Below, in pieces: positions 35,648 through 44,551 of a stretch of DNA of 64,000 nt. Numbering within the stretch: the first letter of the stretch is position 1; each line of letters opens with the position of its first letter. A program made the translations under genes and the position numbers. The notes below the pieces were generated by a model, which saw only the letters and a list, made by a program, of their open reading frames with translations, did no database searches and was not told where the DNA came from. Source of the stretch: Tsuneonella litorea (GTDB lineage Bacteria; Pseudomonadota; Alphaproteobacteria; Sphingomonadales; Sphingomonadaceae); the NCBI RefSeq assembly GCF_025154015.1, contig NZ_JAOAMV010000002.1, forward strand, positions 62,001 through 126,000, given 5' to 3'.

Positions 35648-36535
35648 TCAGGTGATCGATGCAGCCTGGATCTGGTCGATCGCGGCACCGAGCGTTGCGT
35701 CGAACTCCTCGTCCGACTGGTGATGCCGCAGGTCCTGCAGGAGACCGCGGCTGAAGCTGGCAATCATGCCCTTGTTCTTCTCGAGCAACGCGCACGCCTC
35801 GTCGGTCGAATAACCGCCCGACAGCGCCACGACGCGCAACACCCCCGGGTGATCGATCAATGGCTTGTAGAGGTTCGCTTCCACCGGGATCGACAGCTTG
35901 AGCATGACCTGCTGACCATCGGGCAGCGCGTCGAGTCCCTCGCGGATCGCGTCCAGCAGAACCCTTTCGCCATGCGCACGGTCGGGTGCCTTGATGTCGT
36001 ATTCGGGCTCGAGGATCGGGATGAGACCCGCGGCGAGGATGCGGGCACCTTCGGCGAACTGCTGGTGGACGATTTCCCTGATCCCGGCCGTGTCGTTGCG
36101 CTTGATCACCGATCGCATCTTGGTGCCGAACACACCCTTGGCCTTCGCGCGGGCGAGCAGCGCCTCCAGGTCGGGCATCGGCTTCATGAGCTGGACGCCG
36201 TGGGTTTCATCCTCGAGTCCCTTGTCGACCTTCAGGAACGGCACGATCCCCCGTTCGGCAAGGCGTTCGGGCACTGGCTTGCCGCCGCTCGCCCCATCCA
36301 TCGTCTTTTCGAACAGGATCGCCCCGATCACCTTGCCGTTGCCGAAGCACGGCGCCTCGATGATGCGGCTGCGCATCTCGTGGATGAGGGCGAACATCTC
36401 GTCCTCGGTGCTCCACGCGCCATCATCGACACCGTAACCCTGGAGGGCCTTGGGTGTCGATCCGCCAGACTGGTCGAGCGCGGCGATGAATCCTTCGCCG
36501 GTGGCGATGCGGTTGGTCATTTCCTGGTGGTTCAT
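35648..36535 (-). CDS. fda: Fructose-bisphosphate aldolase, class I
   Basis: The 295-residue enzyme matches bacterial class I aldolases: GEGFIAALDQSGGSTPKAL near the N-terminus, PILEPEYDI, and VMLKLSIP with the probable Schiff-base lysine. It interconverts fructose-1,6-bisphosphate and triose phosphates and does not need metal. It follows gap, pgk and a thioesterase gene on the same strand, within the central carbon cluster. ATG 36535 is the natural family start. Confidence 0.94.
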   Translation of the reverse strand: MNHQEMTNRIATGEGFIAALDQSGGSTPKALQGYGVDDGAWSTEDEMFALIHEMRSRIIEAPCFGNGKVIGAILFEKTMDGASGGKPVPERLAERGIVPFLKVDKGLEDETHGVQLMKPMPDLEALLARAKAKGVFGTKMRSVIKRNDTAGIREIVHQQFAEGARILAAGLIPILEPEYDIKAPDRAHGERVLLDAIREGLDALPDGQQVMLKLSIPVEANLYKPLIDHPGVLRVVALSGGYSTDEACALLEKNKGMIASFSRGLLQDLRHHQSDEEFDATLGAAIDQIQAASIT

Positions 36536-36609
36536 CGTCGTCCCCCGATAGTCGTGCATAGGTATGCGAGCGGCTCCTAGTCCCGCCATGGCCGGCTCGC
36601 AAGCGGGCG

Positions 36610-37065
36610 TCAGCCGCGCTTGCCGAGCTTGCGGATGATCCCGTCGAAGCGCAACGCCGGCGTACCGTCTGCGGTGACGAGACCCGCCACGAAGATGGTC
36701 TTGCCGCCGCCCCGAACGACTTCCCCGCGCGCCTCAACGAGCTGGCCGACCTTCACCTGCGCGAGGAAATCGCCGGTGAGGTGCAGGGTAACCGCGTGGT
36801 GCCCCTGAAGCTCGTCGCGGGCGATCGAGAACAGCGCGCCGTCGGCGAAGGTCATCAGGCAACCCCCGTGCATGAAGCCGCCACCGTTCATGTGGCGCGG
36901 CTCGGCGCGGAAGGCGCTTACGAAGGAGCCGTCGTCGAGCTGTTTCTCGTAGAACGGGCCCGCGCGGTCCTCGAACGGATCGCCGCGCCAGTAGGTCCAC
37001 CCGGCGAACTCGCCCTCGGTTTCGGGTACGCGCCCGGTCTGCGCCTCGGGAACCTGCTCGCTCAC
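36610..37065 (-). CDS. PaaI-family hotdog-fold thioesterase
   Basis: The 151-residue protein has the hotdog-fold pattern [24 protein letters not shown], with the Asn/His-Gly-Gly loop and acidic residue of PaaI-type acyl-CoA thioesterases, followed by [29 protein letters not shown]. The acyl substrate is unknown. Its start overlaps the pgk stop by 4 bases (37062-37065), so it is translated with the glycolytic genes, an unexpected place for this family. Confidence 0.88.
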   Translation of the reverse strand: MSEQVPEAQTGRVPETEGEFAGWTYWRGDPFEDRAGPFYEKQLDDGSFVSAFRAEPRHMNGGGFMHGGCLMTFADGALFSIARDELQGHHAVTLHLTGDFLAQVKVGQLVEARGEVVRGGGKTIFVAGLVTADGTPALRFDGIIRKLGKRG

Positions 37066-38264
37066 TCTTCCAGCGCCTTCACGCCGGGAAGTTCACGCCC
37101 TTCCATCCATTCGAGGAAGGCGCCGCCCGCGGTCGAGACGAAGGTGAAGTCGTCCGCCACGCCGGCATGGTTGAGGGCCGCCACGGTATCGCCGCCGCCG
37201 GCGACCGAGACCAGGCTGCCGTCCTGGGTCAGCGCCGCCGCGGTCTTCGCCAGGGCGACGGTCGCCTCGTCGAACGGCGGGGTCTCGAACGCGCCGAGCG
37301 GGCCGTTCCAGACCAGCGTGCGGCAGGTCTTGAGGACGTCCGCCAGCGCCTCGACCGCCGCCGGACCGACATCGAGGATCATTTCGTCAGCGGCGACCTC
37401 GTGGACATTGCAGACGCGCAAGGACGCCGGATGGGCGGCAAATTCCTTCGCGACCACGACGTCATAGGGCAGGTGCACGGTGCAACCGGCGTGGTCGGCC
37501 TTGTCCATGATCGCGTTGGCGGTGGCGGCAAGGTCATGCTCGCACAGTGACTTGCCGACATCGACCCCGCGTGCCGCGAGAAAGGTATTTGCCATCCCGC
37601 CGCCGATGATCAGGTGCTGCACGCGCCCGACGAGGTTCTCGAGCACGGCGAGCTTGGTCGAAACCTTTGCCCCGCCGACGACCGCGGCAACCGGCGTCTC
37701 GGGCGAACCGAGCGCGGCGTCGAGCGCCTTCAATTCCCTTTCCATCGCGCGCCCGGCGTAGGCCGGGAGAAGATGCGCGAGCCCTTCAGTCGAGGCGTGC
37801 GCGCGGTGCGCGGCGGAGAACGCATCGTTGACGTAGAAGTCGCCATTTGCAGCGATCCCGCGCGCGAACTCCGGGTCGTTCGCCTCCTCGCCGGGCCAGA
37901 AGCGGACGTTGTCGAGCAGGCCGATATCGCCGTCGCGCAGAATTCCGATCGACTGCTCGACCACTGGGCCCATGACCTCGGGGATGAACATGATCTCGCG
38001 GCCAAGCACGCGCTCGACATCGCCCTGGACCATGCTCGTGCTCATCGTCGAGTATCGCTGACCCTTCGGCCGGCCGAAGTGCGCCAGCAGCAGCACCTTC
38101 GCCCCCGCGTCGGCCAGTTCGAGGATCGTCGGCGCGCTCGCCTCGACCCGGGTGACGTCGCTGGCCCGCCCCTCGTTCATCGGCAGGTTGAGGTCCACCC
38201 GGACGAGCGCGACCTTGCCGGCGAGGTCCGAGGGCAGGTTGTCGAGGGTCCTGAACGCGGCCAT
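37062..38264 (-). CDS. pgk: Phosphoglycerate kinase
   Basis: The 400-residue enzyme makes ATP from 1,3-bisphosphoglycerate. Diagnostic segments are [63 protein letters not shown] and [11 protein letters not shown]. The start codon shares one base with the gap stop codon (38264), so gap and pgk are coupled. Its length is normal. Confidence 0.97.
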   Translation of the reverse strand: MAAFRTLDNLPSDLAGKVALVRVDLNLPMNEGRASDVTRVEASAPTILELADAGAKVLLLAHFGRPKGQRYSTMSTSMVQGDVERVLGREIMFIPEVMGPVVEQSIGILRDGDIGLLDNVRFWPGEEANDPEFARGIAANGDFYVNDAFSAAHRAHASTEGLAHLLPAYAGRAMERELKALDAALGSPETPVAAVVGGAKVSTKLAVLENLVGRVQHLIIGGGMANTFLAARGVDVGKSLCEHDLAATANAIMDKADHAGCTVHLPYDVVVAKEFAAHPASLRVCNVHEVAADEMILDVGPAAVEALADVLKTCRTLVWNGPLGAFETPPFDEATVALAKTAAALTQDGSLVSVAGGGDTVAALNHAGVADDFTFVSTAGGAFLEWMEGRELPGVKALEE

Positions 38265-39271
38265 CAGAGCAGCTTCGCCATCACCCCGGCGGTGTCGATC
38301 ATGCGGTTCGAGAAGCCCCATTCGTTGTCGTACCAGCTGACCACGCGGGCGAGCTTCGATTCGAGCACCGCGGTTTCCAGCGAATCGACGGTAGAAGACG
38401 CCGGGTAGTGATTGAAATCGCTCGAAACCAGCGGCTGGTCGGTATAATCGAGCACACCCTTCATTGCGCCTTCGGCGGCCGCCTTCAAAGCCTCGTTGAT
38501 CTCATCCTTGGAGGTGTCGCGGCCGGGCACGAATACGAGGTCGACCATCGACACGTTGGGAGTCGGCACCCGGACCGAGCTGCCATCGAGCTTGCCCTTG
38601 AGTTCGGGCAGCACGAGGCCGACCGCGCGCGCGGCGCCGGTGGTCGTCGGGATCATGTTCTGCGCGCCGCCGCGGGCCCGGCGCAGGTCCTTGTGGATCT
38701 GGTCGAGCATCCGCTGGTCGTTGGTGTAGCTGTGGATCGTGGTCATGAACCCGCGTTCAATGCCCATGGTGTCGTTGAGCACTTTTGCGACCGGAGCGAG
38801 ACAGTTCGTCGTGCAGCTGGCATTCGACACGATGTCGTCGTCGGCCGTCAGGCTGTCCTGGTTCACGCCGAACACGATCGTCTTCGACACGCCCGTTGCC
38901 GGCGCCGAGATCAGCACGCGTTTCGCGCCGGCCGAAATGTGCGGCCGCGCCGCTTCGTCCGACTGGAAGAAGCCGGTGCATTCGAGGACGATGTCGATGC
39001 CGTTCGCCTTGTGCGGGAGCTGGCCCGGGTCCTTTTCGGCGGTGACGTGAATGCGCTTGCCGTTGACGACGAGATCGCTGCCGTCGGTATCGACCGTTCC
39101 GGGGAAGCGGCCGTGCGTGCTGTCGAACCCGAAAAGAAGCGCATTCGACCTGGTATCGGCCAGGTCGTTGATCGACACGAGCTCGAGGTCATGGTCGTCG
39201 CGCTCGAGGATCGCGCGTGCCACGAGCCGCCCGATACGTCCAAAACCGTTGATCGCAACCTTGGTCGCCAT
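38264..39271 (-). CDS. gap: Glyceraldehyde-3-phosphate dehydrogenase, type I
   Basis: The 335-residue enzyme has the NAD-binding INGFGRIGR at the N-terminus, the catalytic Cys in [12 protein letters not shown], and [14 protein letters not shown] near the C-terminus. It oxidises glyceraldehyde-3-phosphate in glycolysis. The ATG at 39271 aligns with the family start. It lies 14 bases downstream of tkt and overlaps pgk, all on the minus strand, as in tkt-gap-pgk clusters of alphaproteobacteria. Confidence 0.97.
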   Translation of the reverse strand: MATKVAINGFGRIGRLVARAILERDDHDLELVSINDLADTRSNALLFGFDSTHGRFPGTVDTDGSDLVVNGKRIHVTAEKDPGQLPHKANGIDIVLECTGFFQSDEAARPHISAGAKRVLISAPATGVSKTIVFGVNQDSLTADDDIVSNASCTTNCLAPVAKVLNDTMGIERGFMTTIHSYTNDQRMLDQIHKDLRRARGGAQNMIPTTTGAARAVGLVLPELKGKLDGSSVRVPTPNVSMVDLVFVPGRDTSKDEINEALKAAAEGAMKGVLDYTDQPLVSSDFNHYPASSTVDSLETAVLESKLARVVSWYDNEWGFSNRMIDTAGVMAKLL

Positions 39272-39285
39272 GTGAAGAACTCCTG

Positions 39286-41238
39286 CTAAATGCCCAGCTT
39301 GGCCTTGATTTTCGGGACGATGGCATCGGCGGTGAAGCCGAATTTGCGGAACAGGTCCTCGGCCGGCGCCGAGGCGCCGAAGCGATCGAGGCCGATCTGG
39401 AGGCCGTTGGTCCCGGTGTAGCGTTCCCATCCCATGGTGCTGCCGGCTTCTATCGAAACCTTGAGCACGTCGTCGGGAAATACGTCTGCACGATACGACG
39501 CGTCCTGTGTCTCGAACAATTCCATGCACGGCATCGAGACGACATCGGCACCGATGCCTTCGGCTTCGAGCGCGTCGGCAACGGCGCAGGCAACCTCGAC
39601 CTCCGAACCCGTGGCGATGAGTACGACCTTGCGCTCAGTCCCGGCGTTGCGAAGACGGTAGGCGCCCCTGGCGGACAGGTTGCCGCCCTCGGTCCGCAGT
39701 TGCGGCAGGTTCTGCCGGCTCAACGCGAGCACCGATGGCGTATCGGTATCGCCCAGCGCGAGCGCCCAGCATTCGGCAGTCTCGATCGTGTCGCACGGGC
39801 GGAACACGTTGAGGTTCGGAATCAGTCGAAGGCTCATCAACTGCTCGACGGGCTGGTGGGTCGGCCCGTCCTCGCCGAGCCCGATGCTGTCGTGGGTGAA
39901 GACATAGACGGCGCGCGTTTCCTGGAGCGCGCTGAGCCGCACGGCGTTGCGGCAGTAGTCGCTGAAGATCAGGAACGTCCCCCCGTAGGGGATCACCCCG
40001 CCGTGAAGCGCCATGCCGTTCATCGCGCAGGCCATGCCGAATTCGCGGATGCCGTAGTAAAGGTACCGACCGGCGTAATCCTCGGCCGTAAGCGGCCCGG
40101 TCGAGCTGGTCTTGGTGTTGTTCGATCCGGTGAGGTCGGCCGATCCACCGATCATCGCGGGCACCGCGTCGGTGAGCACCTCGAGCGCCATCTCGCTGGC
40201 CTTGCGGGTGGCGACCTTCTTCGGCTCGGCCAGCAGCTTCGCGATGTAGTCGTCGAGCACGCCGGAAGGCACGTTTACGACGCCAAGGTCCCTGCCCGAA
40301 GCGCGCTGCTCCCACTCCGCCCGAAGCGCGGCACCGCGCTCGCCGGTCTTGCGCCAGTCGGCAAGAATGGCGTCGGGGACCACGAAAGGCTCGGCCGTCC
40401 AGCCCAGTTCCTTGCGCGCGGCCGCGACCTCGTCGGCTCCGAGCGCCGCACCATGCACGCTGCTGGTGCCCTGCTTGTTGGGAGCGCCCCGCCCGATCAC
40501 TGTCCGGCACTCGACGAGAACCGGCTTGTCGTCGAGCGCGGCGGCCTCGCCGAGCGCCCGGTCGATGTCGGCATAATCGTGCCCGTCGCAGACGAGCGTG
40601 TGCCACCCGGCCGCGCGGTAGCGGGCGGGAATTTCCTCGCAGGTCGACAGCGCGGTCGATCCGTCGATGGTGATGCGATTGGAATCCCAGAGCACCTTGA
40701 GCTTGCCGAGCCCGAGATGTCCGGCAAGCCCGATCGCCTCGTGGTTGACACCTTCCATCAGGCAGCCATCGCCGGCGATCGTCCAGGTGTGATGATCGAC
40801 CGCCTCGTCGCCGTGGACCGCGTTCAGGTGCCGCTCGGCGATCGCCATGCCGACCGCCATCGCGAGGCCCTGCCCGAGCGGGCCGGTGGTGCACTCGACG
40901 CCCGGAAGCAGGAAGTTCTCCGGGTGCCCCGCGCAGGGGCTGCCGAGCTGGCGGAAATTCGCGATGTCTCCGATCGTCGGTTGCTCGTATCCCGAGAGGT
41001 AGAGCAGGCTGTAGATGAGCATCGAGCCGTGGCCGGCAGACAGCACGAAGCGGTCGCGATCGGGCCAGTCGGGAGCCTTGGGATCGAACTTCAGGTACTT
41101 GGAGAACAGCACCGTCGCGACATCGGCCATGCCCATCGGCATTCCGGGGTGTCCCGAATTCGCCGCCTGGACCGCGTCCATCGAGAGCGCGCGGATGGCA
41201 TTGGCCATCGGCGCCAGGCGGGCGGGATCGAGCGTCAT
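39286..41238 (-). CDS. tkt: Transketolase
   Basis: The 650-residue thiamine-diphosphate enzyme moves two-carbon units in the pentose phosphate pathway. It has ANSGHPGMPMGMAD, the TPP motif GDGCLMEGVNHEA, HGSMLIYSLLYLSGY, and SSVHGAALGADE. The C-terminal domain carries the pyrimidine-region DSIGLGEDGPTHQPVEQL. ATG 41238 opens at the usual N-terminus. It heads the tkt-gap-pgk-thioesterase-fda series and is divergent from the zapA pair. Confidence 0.96.
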   Translation of the reverse strand: MTLDPARLAPMANAIRALSMDAVQAANSGHPGMPMGMADVATVLFSKYLKFDPKAPDWPDRDRFVLSAGHGSMLIYSLLYLSGYEQPTIGDIANFRQLGSPCAGHPENFLLPGVECTTGPLGQGLAMAVGMAIAERHLNAVHGDEAVDHHTWTIAGDGCLMEGVNHEAIGLAGHLGLGKLKVLWDSNRITIDGSTALSTCEEIPARYRAAGWHTLVCDGHDYADIDRALGEAAALDDKPVLVECRTVIGRGAPNKQGTSSVHGAALGADEVAAARKELGWTAEPFVVPDAILADWRKTGERGAALRAEWEQRASGRDLGVVNVPSGVLDDYIAKLLAEPKKVATRKASEMALEVLTDAVPAMIGGSADLTGSNNTKTSSTGPLTAEDYAGRYLYYGIREFGMACAMNGMALHGGVIPYGGTFLIFSDYCRNAVRLSALQETRAVYVFTHDSIGLGEDGPTHQPVEQLMSLRLIPNLNVFRPCDTIETAECWALALGDTDTPSVLALSRQNLPQLRTEGGNLSARGAYRLRNAGTERKVVLIATGSEVEVACAVADALEAEGIGADVVSMPCMELFETQDASYRADVFPDDVLKVSIEAGSTMGWERYTGTNGLQIGLDRFGASAPAEDLFRKFGFTADAIVPKIKAKLGI

Positions 41239-41412
41239 CGGCGGCAGGCTCCTGTGTGGGGCGATTCGGGGGCGCGCGCACGCCTTTGCGAAAGGCACCA
41301 GCGAGGTCAAGGCGAGGCCGGACGTAGTGCCCCGCACGCTGGGTGGAGGCCAGTTATCAACAGGCGTAGCCAAGGCTTTGCACGCGCGGCGAAAAGACTG
41401 TAAATCGCGGCC

Positions 41413-41625
41413 ATGACGGGGGATCGAAGCGAAGCGGCGGTTCAGCGCATCGAAGCCGCGCTGACGCGCATTGCCCGTGCCGCCGATAATCCGCCCCAAG
41501 CGAACACTGCCCCGGCTCCCGCTGTCAGCGTCTCCGCGCTCGTCGAAAAGCACGAGGCGCTGCGCGAAACCGTTTCGCGCGCGATCGAGGAAATCGACGC
41601 GGTGATAGCGGAACTCGACCAGTGA
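41413..41625 (+). CDS. Small coiled-coil protein of unknown function upstream of zapA
   Basis: The 70-residue product is mostly helical (AAVQRIEAALTRIARAA and LVEKHEALRETVSRAIEEIDAVIAEL) and resembles the small helical proteins commonly encoded directly before zapA in alphaproteobacteria. Its stop overlaps the GTG start of zapA (GTGA), so the two are coupled. A role in division or ZapA assembly is inference from position only. Confidence 0.7.
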   Translation: MTGDRSEAAVQRIEAALTRIARAADNPPQANTAPAPAVSVSALVEKHEALRETVSRAIEEIDAVIAELDQ

Positions 41626-42212
41626 GCGAGGTCGCGCTGCACATCGGCGGGCGCACCTACCGCGTCGCCTGCGCCGCCGGCGAGGAGGACCGGGTCGCAC
41701 GCCTCGGGGCAACGATAGCGGAAAAGCTGGCTTCGATGGGCAATCCGAGCGGGCCGGACGCGCAGAACCTGTTGTTCGCCGCGCTTCTGCTCGCCGACGA
41801 GGTACAGGAAGCACGCGATTCGCTTTCCGGGGCCGAGGACGCCCAGCAGGCCGCTACCCGCGAGGCCGAAGCCGCGTCCGCCCAGGTCCGGCGGCTCGAG
41901 GATAGGATCGCCGATCTCGAAGCGGATCTGTCGCGGATGAAGGATGCCGCGAAGGCATCGGCCCAGGCGCTTGAGGAGGCCCGCTCGCGCGAAGGCCAAT
42001 TGACCCACGCAGTCGAGAGCGGCGAAGGCGAGGCGGCGGAACTGCGCAGCCGGGTCGCCGAACTCGAACGTGCGGCCGAAGCCCGGCCTGCACCGCTCGT
42101 AGGCTCAGAAACCGGCGCTGACATCTCTGCACTCGCCCCTGCGCTCGAGCATTTCGCCGAAATGCTCGAACAATGCGCCGACAAGCTTGAGAGCCGGGCA
42201 ACAGCCTCCTAG
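41622..42212 (+). CDS. zapA: Cell division protein ZapA with long coiled-coil extension
   Basis: Residues 1-75 match ZapA (VALHIGGRTYRVACAAGEE, then LLFAALLLADEV), the FtsZ-ring stabiliser. The start is GTG 41622, overlapping the upstream stop. At 196 residues the protein is about twice the usual ZapA length: an extra segment (about 75-160) is an Ala/Glu/Arg coiled coil, followed by a short C-terminal helix. The 6S RNA candidate and the cyclo-ligase gene follow, which is the classic zapA-ssrS-fau order. Confidence 0.88.
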   Translation: MSEVALHIGGRTYRVACAAGEEDRVARLGATIAEKLASMGNPSGPDAQNLLFAALLLADEVQEARDSLSGAEDAQQAATREAEAASAQVRRLEDRIADLEADLSRMKDAAKASAQALEEARSREGQLTHAVESGEGEAAELRSRVAELERAAEARPAPLVGSETGADISALAPALEHFAEMLEQCADKLESRATAS

Positions 42213-42261
42213 ATAGGCGGCGGCGGGACTGCCCGGCACGAGCCGCATCAAAATCCCCGGG

Positions 42262-42410
42262 GCTATAAGCAATCCATGGGAGCTGTCCCTGCTTCGGCAA
42301 CCGGGTTCGTCCCGGGAACCGGGGCATACGGCACCCACCTGACGTTTTGGCGTCGGAGGATTCTGGGGCAACCGACCCATGGTGGTTCCGCCACAATTTC
42401 ACCGCGCAGG
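42262..42410 (+). ncRNA. ssrS: 6S RNA (SsrS) candidate
   Basis: The 243-base gap between zapA and the 5-formyltetrahydrofolate cyclo-ligase gene is where 6S RNA lies in many proteobacteria. Within it CCATGGG (42274-42280) and CCCATGG (42376-42382) can close a long hairpin; inside are a CCGGG/CCCGG stem and unpaired stretches that would give the central bubble that mimics an open promoter and binds RNA polymerase. CTATAA at 42263-42268 could be a -10 element. The ends are approximate; the call rests on synteny plus pairing. Confidence 0.7.
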
Positions 42411-42455
42411 GCCGCTTCGTGCCTTGAGCGCGCAGGAATACCCGTTAGCTCCCGG

Positions 42456-43043
42456 ATGATGACCCAAGAAAGCCAGACGAAGGCCCAACTCCGCGGTCGG
42501 CTGCGCGCCGAACGGATCGCCCATGCCGCAGCGCTGCCCGACCAAGTGCGCGCGCTGGTATTCCATCGGCCTCCCCGCCCGGTGCTCGAACTGGTGCCCC
42601 CGGGTGCAGCGATCGGCCTGTACCACGCGATGCCGGGCGAGGCGCCGGCAGGCGGATACGCCCGCTACTTTGCGGAGCAGGGCCATACCCTTGCTCTTCC
42701 GTGGTTCGCCGACAGGATGGCGCCGATGGGCTTTCGCCGGTTCGCCGATCCGTTCGGAGAAAGCAGTCTGGACGAAGGCCCCTTCGGCATCCAGCCCGCG
42801 GCCAACTGCGATGAAGTGGTGCCGGACGTGCTGTTTGTTCCGCTGGTCGCATTCACCCTCGACGGCCACCGGCTCGGCCAGGGCGGCGGGCATTATGACC
42901 GGTGGCTCGAGCGTCATCCCGCCGCCAAGGCGATTGGCCTGGCTTGGGACATCCAAGAGGTGTGCTCGATCCCGCACGAGCCTCACGACCGCCGCCTCGA
43001 CGCGGTGATCACCCCCACGCGCCTTATCGGACCGTTTGCATGA
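42456..43043 (+). CDS. 5-formyltetrahydrofolate cyclo-ligase
   Basis: The 195-residue enzyme turns 5-formyltetrahydrofolate into methenyltetrahydrofolate using ATP. The key C-terminal motif LGQGGGHYDRWLE is present, and VVPDVLFVPLVAFTLDGHR precedes it. Two adjacent ATGs (42456 and 42459) are possible starts. It follows the 6S RNA candidate and its stop overlaps the ATG of the DUF2842 gene. A link to 6S RNA processing or stationary-phase adaptation is known elsewhere only as synteny. Confidence 0.93.
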   Translation: MMTQESQTKAQLRGRLRAERIAHAAALPDQVRALVFHRPPRPVLELVPPGAAIGLYHAMPGEAPAGGYARYFAEQGHTLALPWFADRMAPMGFRRFADPFGESSLDEGPFGIQPAANCDEVVPDVLFVPLVAFTLDGHRLGQGGGHYDRWLERHPAAKAIGLAWDIQEVCSIPHEPHDRRLDAVITPTRLIGPFA

Positions 43044-43255
43044 GAACCGAACCCACCCTGCGCATCCCTCTTGGGATCCTCGCGCTGCTGGCGGCACTCG
43101 CCGTCTACGCCGGCGTGATCGCCAACTACGCGCCCGGCCTCATCGGCGACTGGCCGACGCTGGCACAGGCGCTCGTCTATCTTGTGCTGGGGCTTATCTG
43201 GCTGCTCCCCCTCAAACGGTTCATCATCTGGATGGAAACCGGCCGCTGGGGCTGA
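43040..43255 (+). CDS. DUF2842 family small membrane protein
   Basis: The 71-residue product has two transmembrane helices (about residues 10-29 and 40-58) separated by a short loop, with the ending LKRFIIWMETGRWG typical of DUF2842 proteins in sphingomonads and relatives. Its ATG overlaps the stop of the cyclo-ligase gene (ATGA). Function unknown. Inner membrane location follows from the helices. Confidence 0.85.
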   Translation: MRTEPTLRIPLGILALLAALAVYAGVIANYAPGLIGDWPTLAQALVYLVLGLIWLLPLKRFIIWMETGRWG

Positions 43256-43271
43256 CAGGAAATGTCCCAAG

Positions 43272-43348
43272 TGGCGCGAGTGACGGGGCTCGAACCCGCG
43301 ACCTCCGGCGTGACAGGCCGGCACTCTAACCAACTGAGCTACACCCGC
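43272..43348 (-). tRNA. tRNA-Asp(GTC)
   Basis: The minus strand folds into a 77-base tRNA with encoded CCA: acceptor GCGGGTG/CACTCGC with one G-U pair, anticodon stem CCGGC/GCCGG around CTGTCAC, anticodon GTC, and T arm CGCGGG-TTCGAGC-CCCGT. Confidence 0.95.
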
Positions 43349-43512
43349 GCATCGGGGCTTGCACCGCTTGGGAGCCGCGCCACTAAGGGGTGACCGCAGA
43401 GCTGTCAACTGCCGCGAGCAGCCCTTTTTGCCGCTTTTTCCTCAAGCGAAAATTAACCATGTCGCGGCATCCTCGCCCTGCCCCGGATCGGGGAACAGGG
43501 GAACATCGGACA

Positions 43513-43932
43513 ATGCGTTTCGGGATCGGGTTCGTCGGCTTCGCGTGCCTCGCCGCAAGCGGTGCATTCGCAAAAGGCTCGATCGACATCGGGCGGGCCG
43601 TCTACGTCGAGCGAACCCGCGAAGGCGTACGCGAGCTCGAGCCGGCGACGTCGCTGAAAGCGGGTGACAAGGTGGTGCTGGTGGTCGAATGGCGCGCCCA
43701 GTCGCCGGACCGCCGTTTCACCGTGCAGAGCGCCGTGCCGCGCGATCTTGCCTTCCAGCGCGCCGGCAGCGACGCGATCGAGGTCTCGACCGACGGAGGC
43801 CGCAACTGGGGGGAACTCGGCACGCTCAGGATCGGCTCGCGCCTCGCTTCGGCGGAAGACGTCACGCACCTGCGCCTTCGTGTAGTCGGCAGGCAGCGGG
43901 GAAGAATGACGTTCAGCGCGGTCGTGCGCTGA
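43513..43932 (+). CDS. Exported protein of unknown function
   Basis: From ATG 43513 the 139-residue product has a signal peptide (hydrophobic residues 4-19, cleavage after AFA). The mature region (GDKVVLVVEWRAQSPDRRFTVQSAVPRDLAF) looks like an immunoglobulin-like beta-domain of the type found in surface proteins. Function not known. A TTAACCAT element lies about 60 bases upstream (43453-43460). It is convergent with the YdeI-like gene, three bases apart. Confidence 0.68.
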   Translation: MRFGIGFVGFACLAASGAFAKGSIDIGRAVYVERTREGVRELEPATSLKAGDKVVLVVEWRAQSPDRRFTVQSAVPRDLAFQRAGSDAIEVSTDGGRNWGELGTLRIGSRLASAEDVTHLRLRVVGRQRGRMTFSAVVR

Positions 43933-43935
43933 CCT

Positions 43936-44517
43936 TCAGCAGCCCTCGTACTTCCAGTGCCGCTTCTTGCCCTCTGCTAGCCATTCGGCCGACTGGGCGA
44001 TTCGCCTCGCGCGGGTGTCGGGCCTCTTGGCCTCCAGGATCCATTCGAGATATTCGCGGCGATGCGAGGGGGCGAAACCATCGAGAGTGGCCCTCGCTGC
44101 GGGCGAAAGAGCCGCCGCCAGGTCCTCTGGCACAGCAAGTTCGGGTCGGGGCGACTTTCTCCCAACGGCCTTGCGGATCGCGGTGCCCGTGGTCTCGATA
44201 CGCGCGCAGGCCGCGGTGAGGCGCTCCTTGACCTCGGTTTCGGGCGGCAGGTCTTCGGCCTTCGTCAGCTTTCCGAACTGGCCCATCCCCTCAGGTGCCG
44301 TCCCGTCGCCATGGATGCCGAAGCTCGCGTGCGCCTTGAACGCGGCCATCCCCGCTAGGTTCTTCTCCCTGTAGGTGAAGCAGGGCATCCCCCACTTGAT
44401 CGTTTCGCCCGCGTCGGGAACCAGGCGATGCACAAGCGTGCGCAGGTGCGAGAGGATCGGCCGTGCAAACGGCGCAGCGTTCGCGATATAGGCGTCTACG
44501 CGCGGATCGGTGGTCAT
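43936..44517 (-). CDS. YdeI/OmpD-associated family protein with DUF1801-like domain
   Basis: The 193-residue protein has an N-terminal DUF1801-like domain (LVPDAGETIKWGMPCFTYREKNLAGMAAFK) and a C-terminal YdeI-type region (ELAVPEDLAAALSPAARATLDGFAPSHRREYLEWI). Members are called bacteriocin-protection or OmpD-associated proteins, but the biochemical role is unclear. ATG 44517 is preferred to 44541. It lies between the exported protein and the 2-oxoacid dehydrogenase genes, facing the same way as the latter. Confidence 0.85.
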   Translation of the reverse strand: MTTDPRVDAYIANAAPFARPILSHLRTLVHRLVPDAGETIKWGMPCFTYREKNLAGMAAFKAHASFGIHGDGTAPEGMGQFGKLTKAEDLPPETEVKERLTAACARIETTGTAIRKAVGRKSPRPELAVPEDLAAALSPAARATLDGFAPSHRREYLEWILEAKRPDTRARRIAQSAEWLAEGKKRHWKYEGC

Positions 44518-44551
44518 CGTGCCCTCCGTTGCGAAGGGCACGATACCGCGA

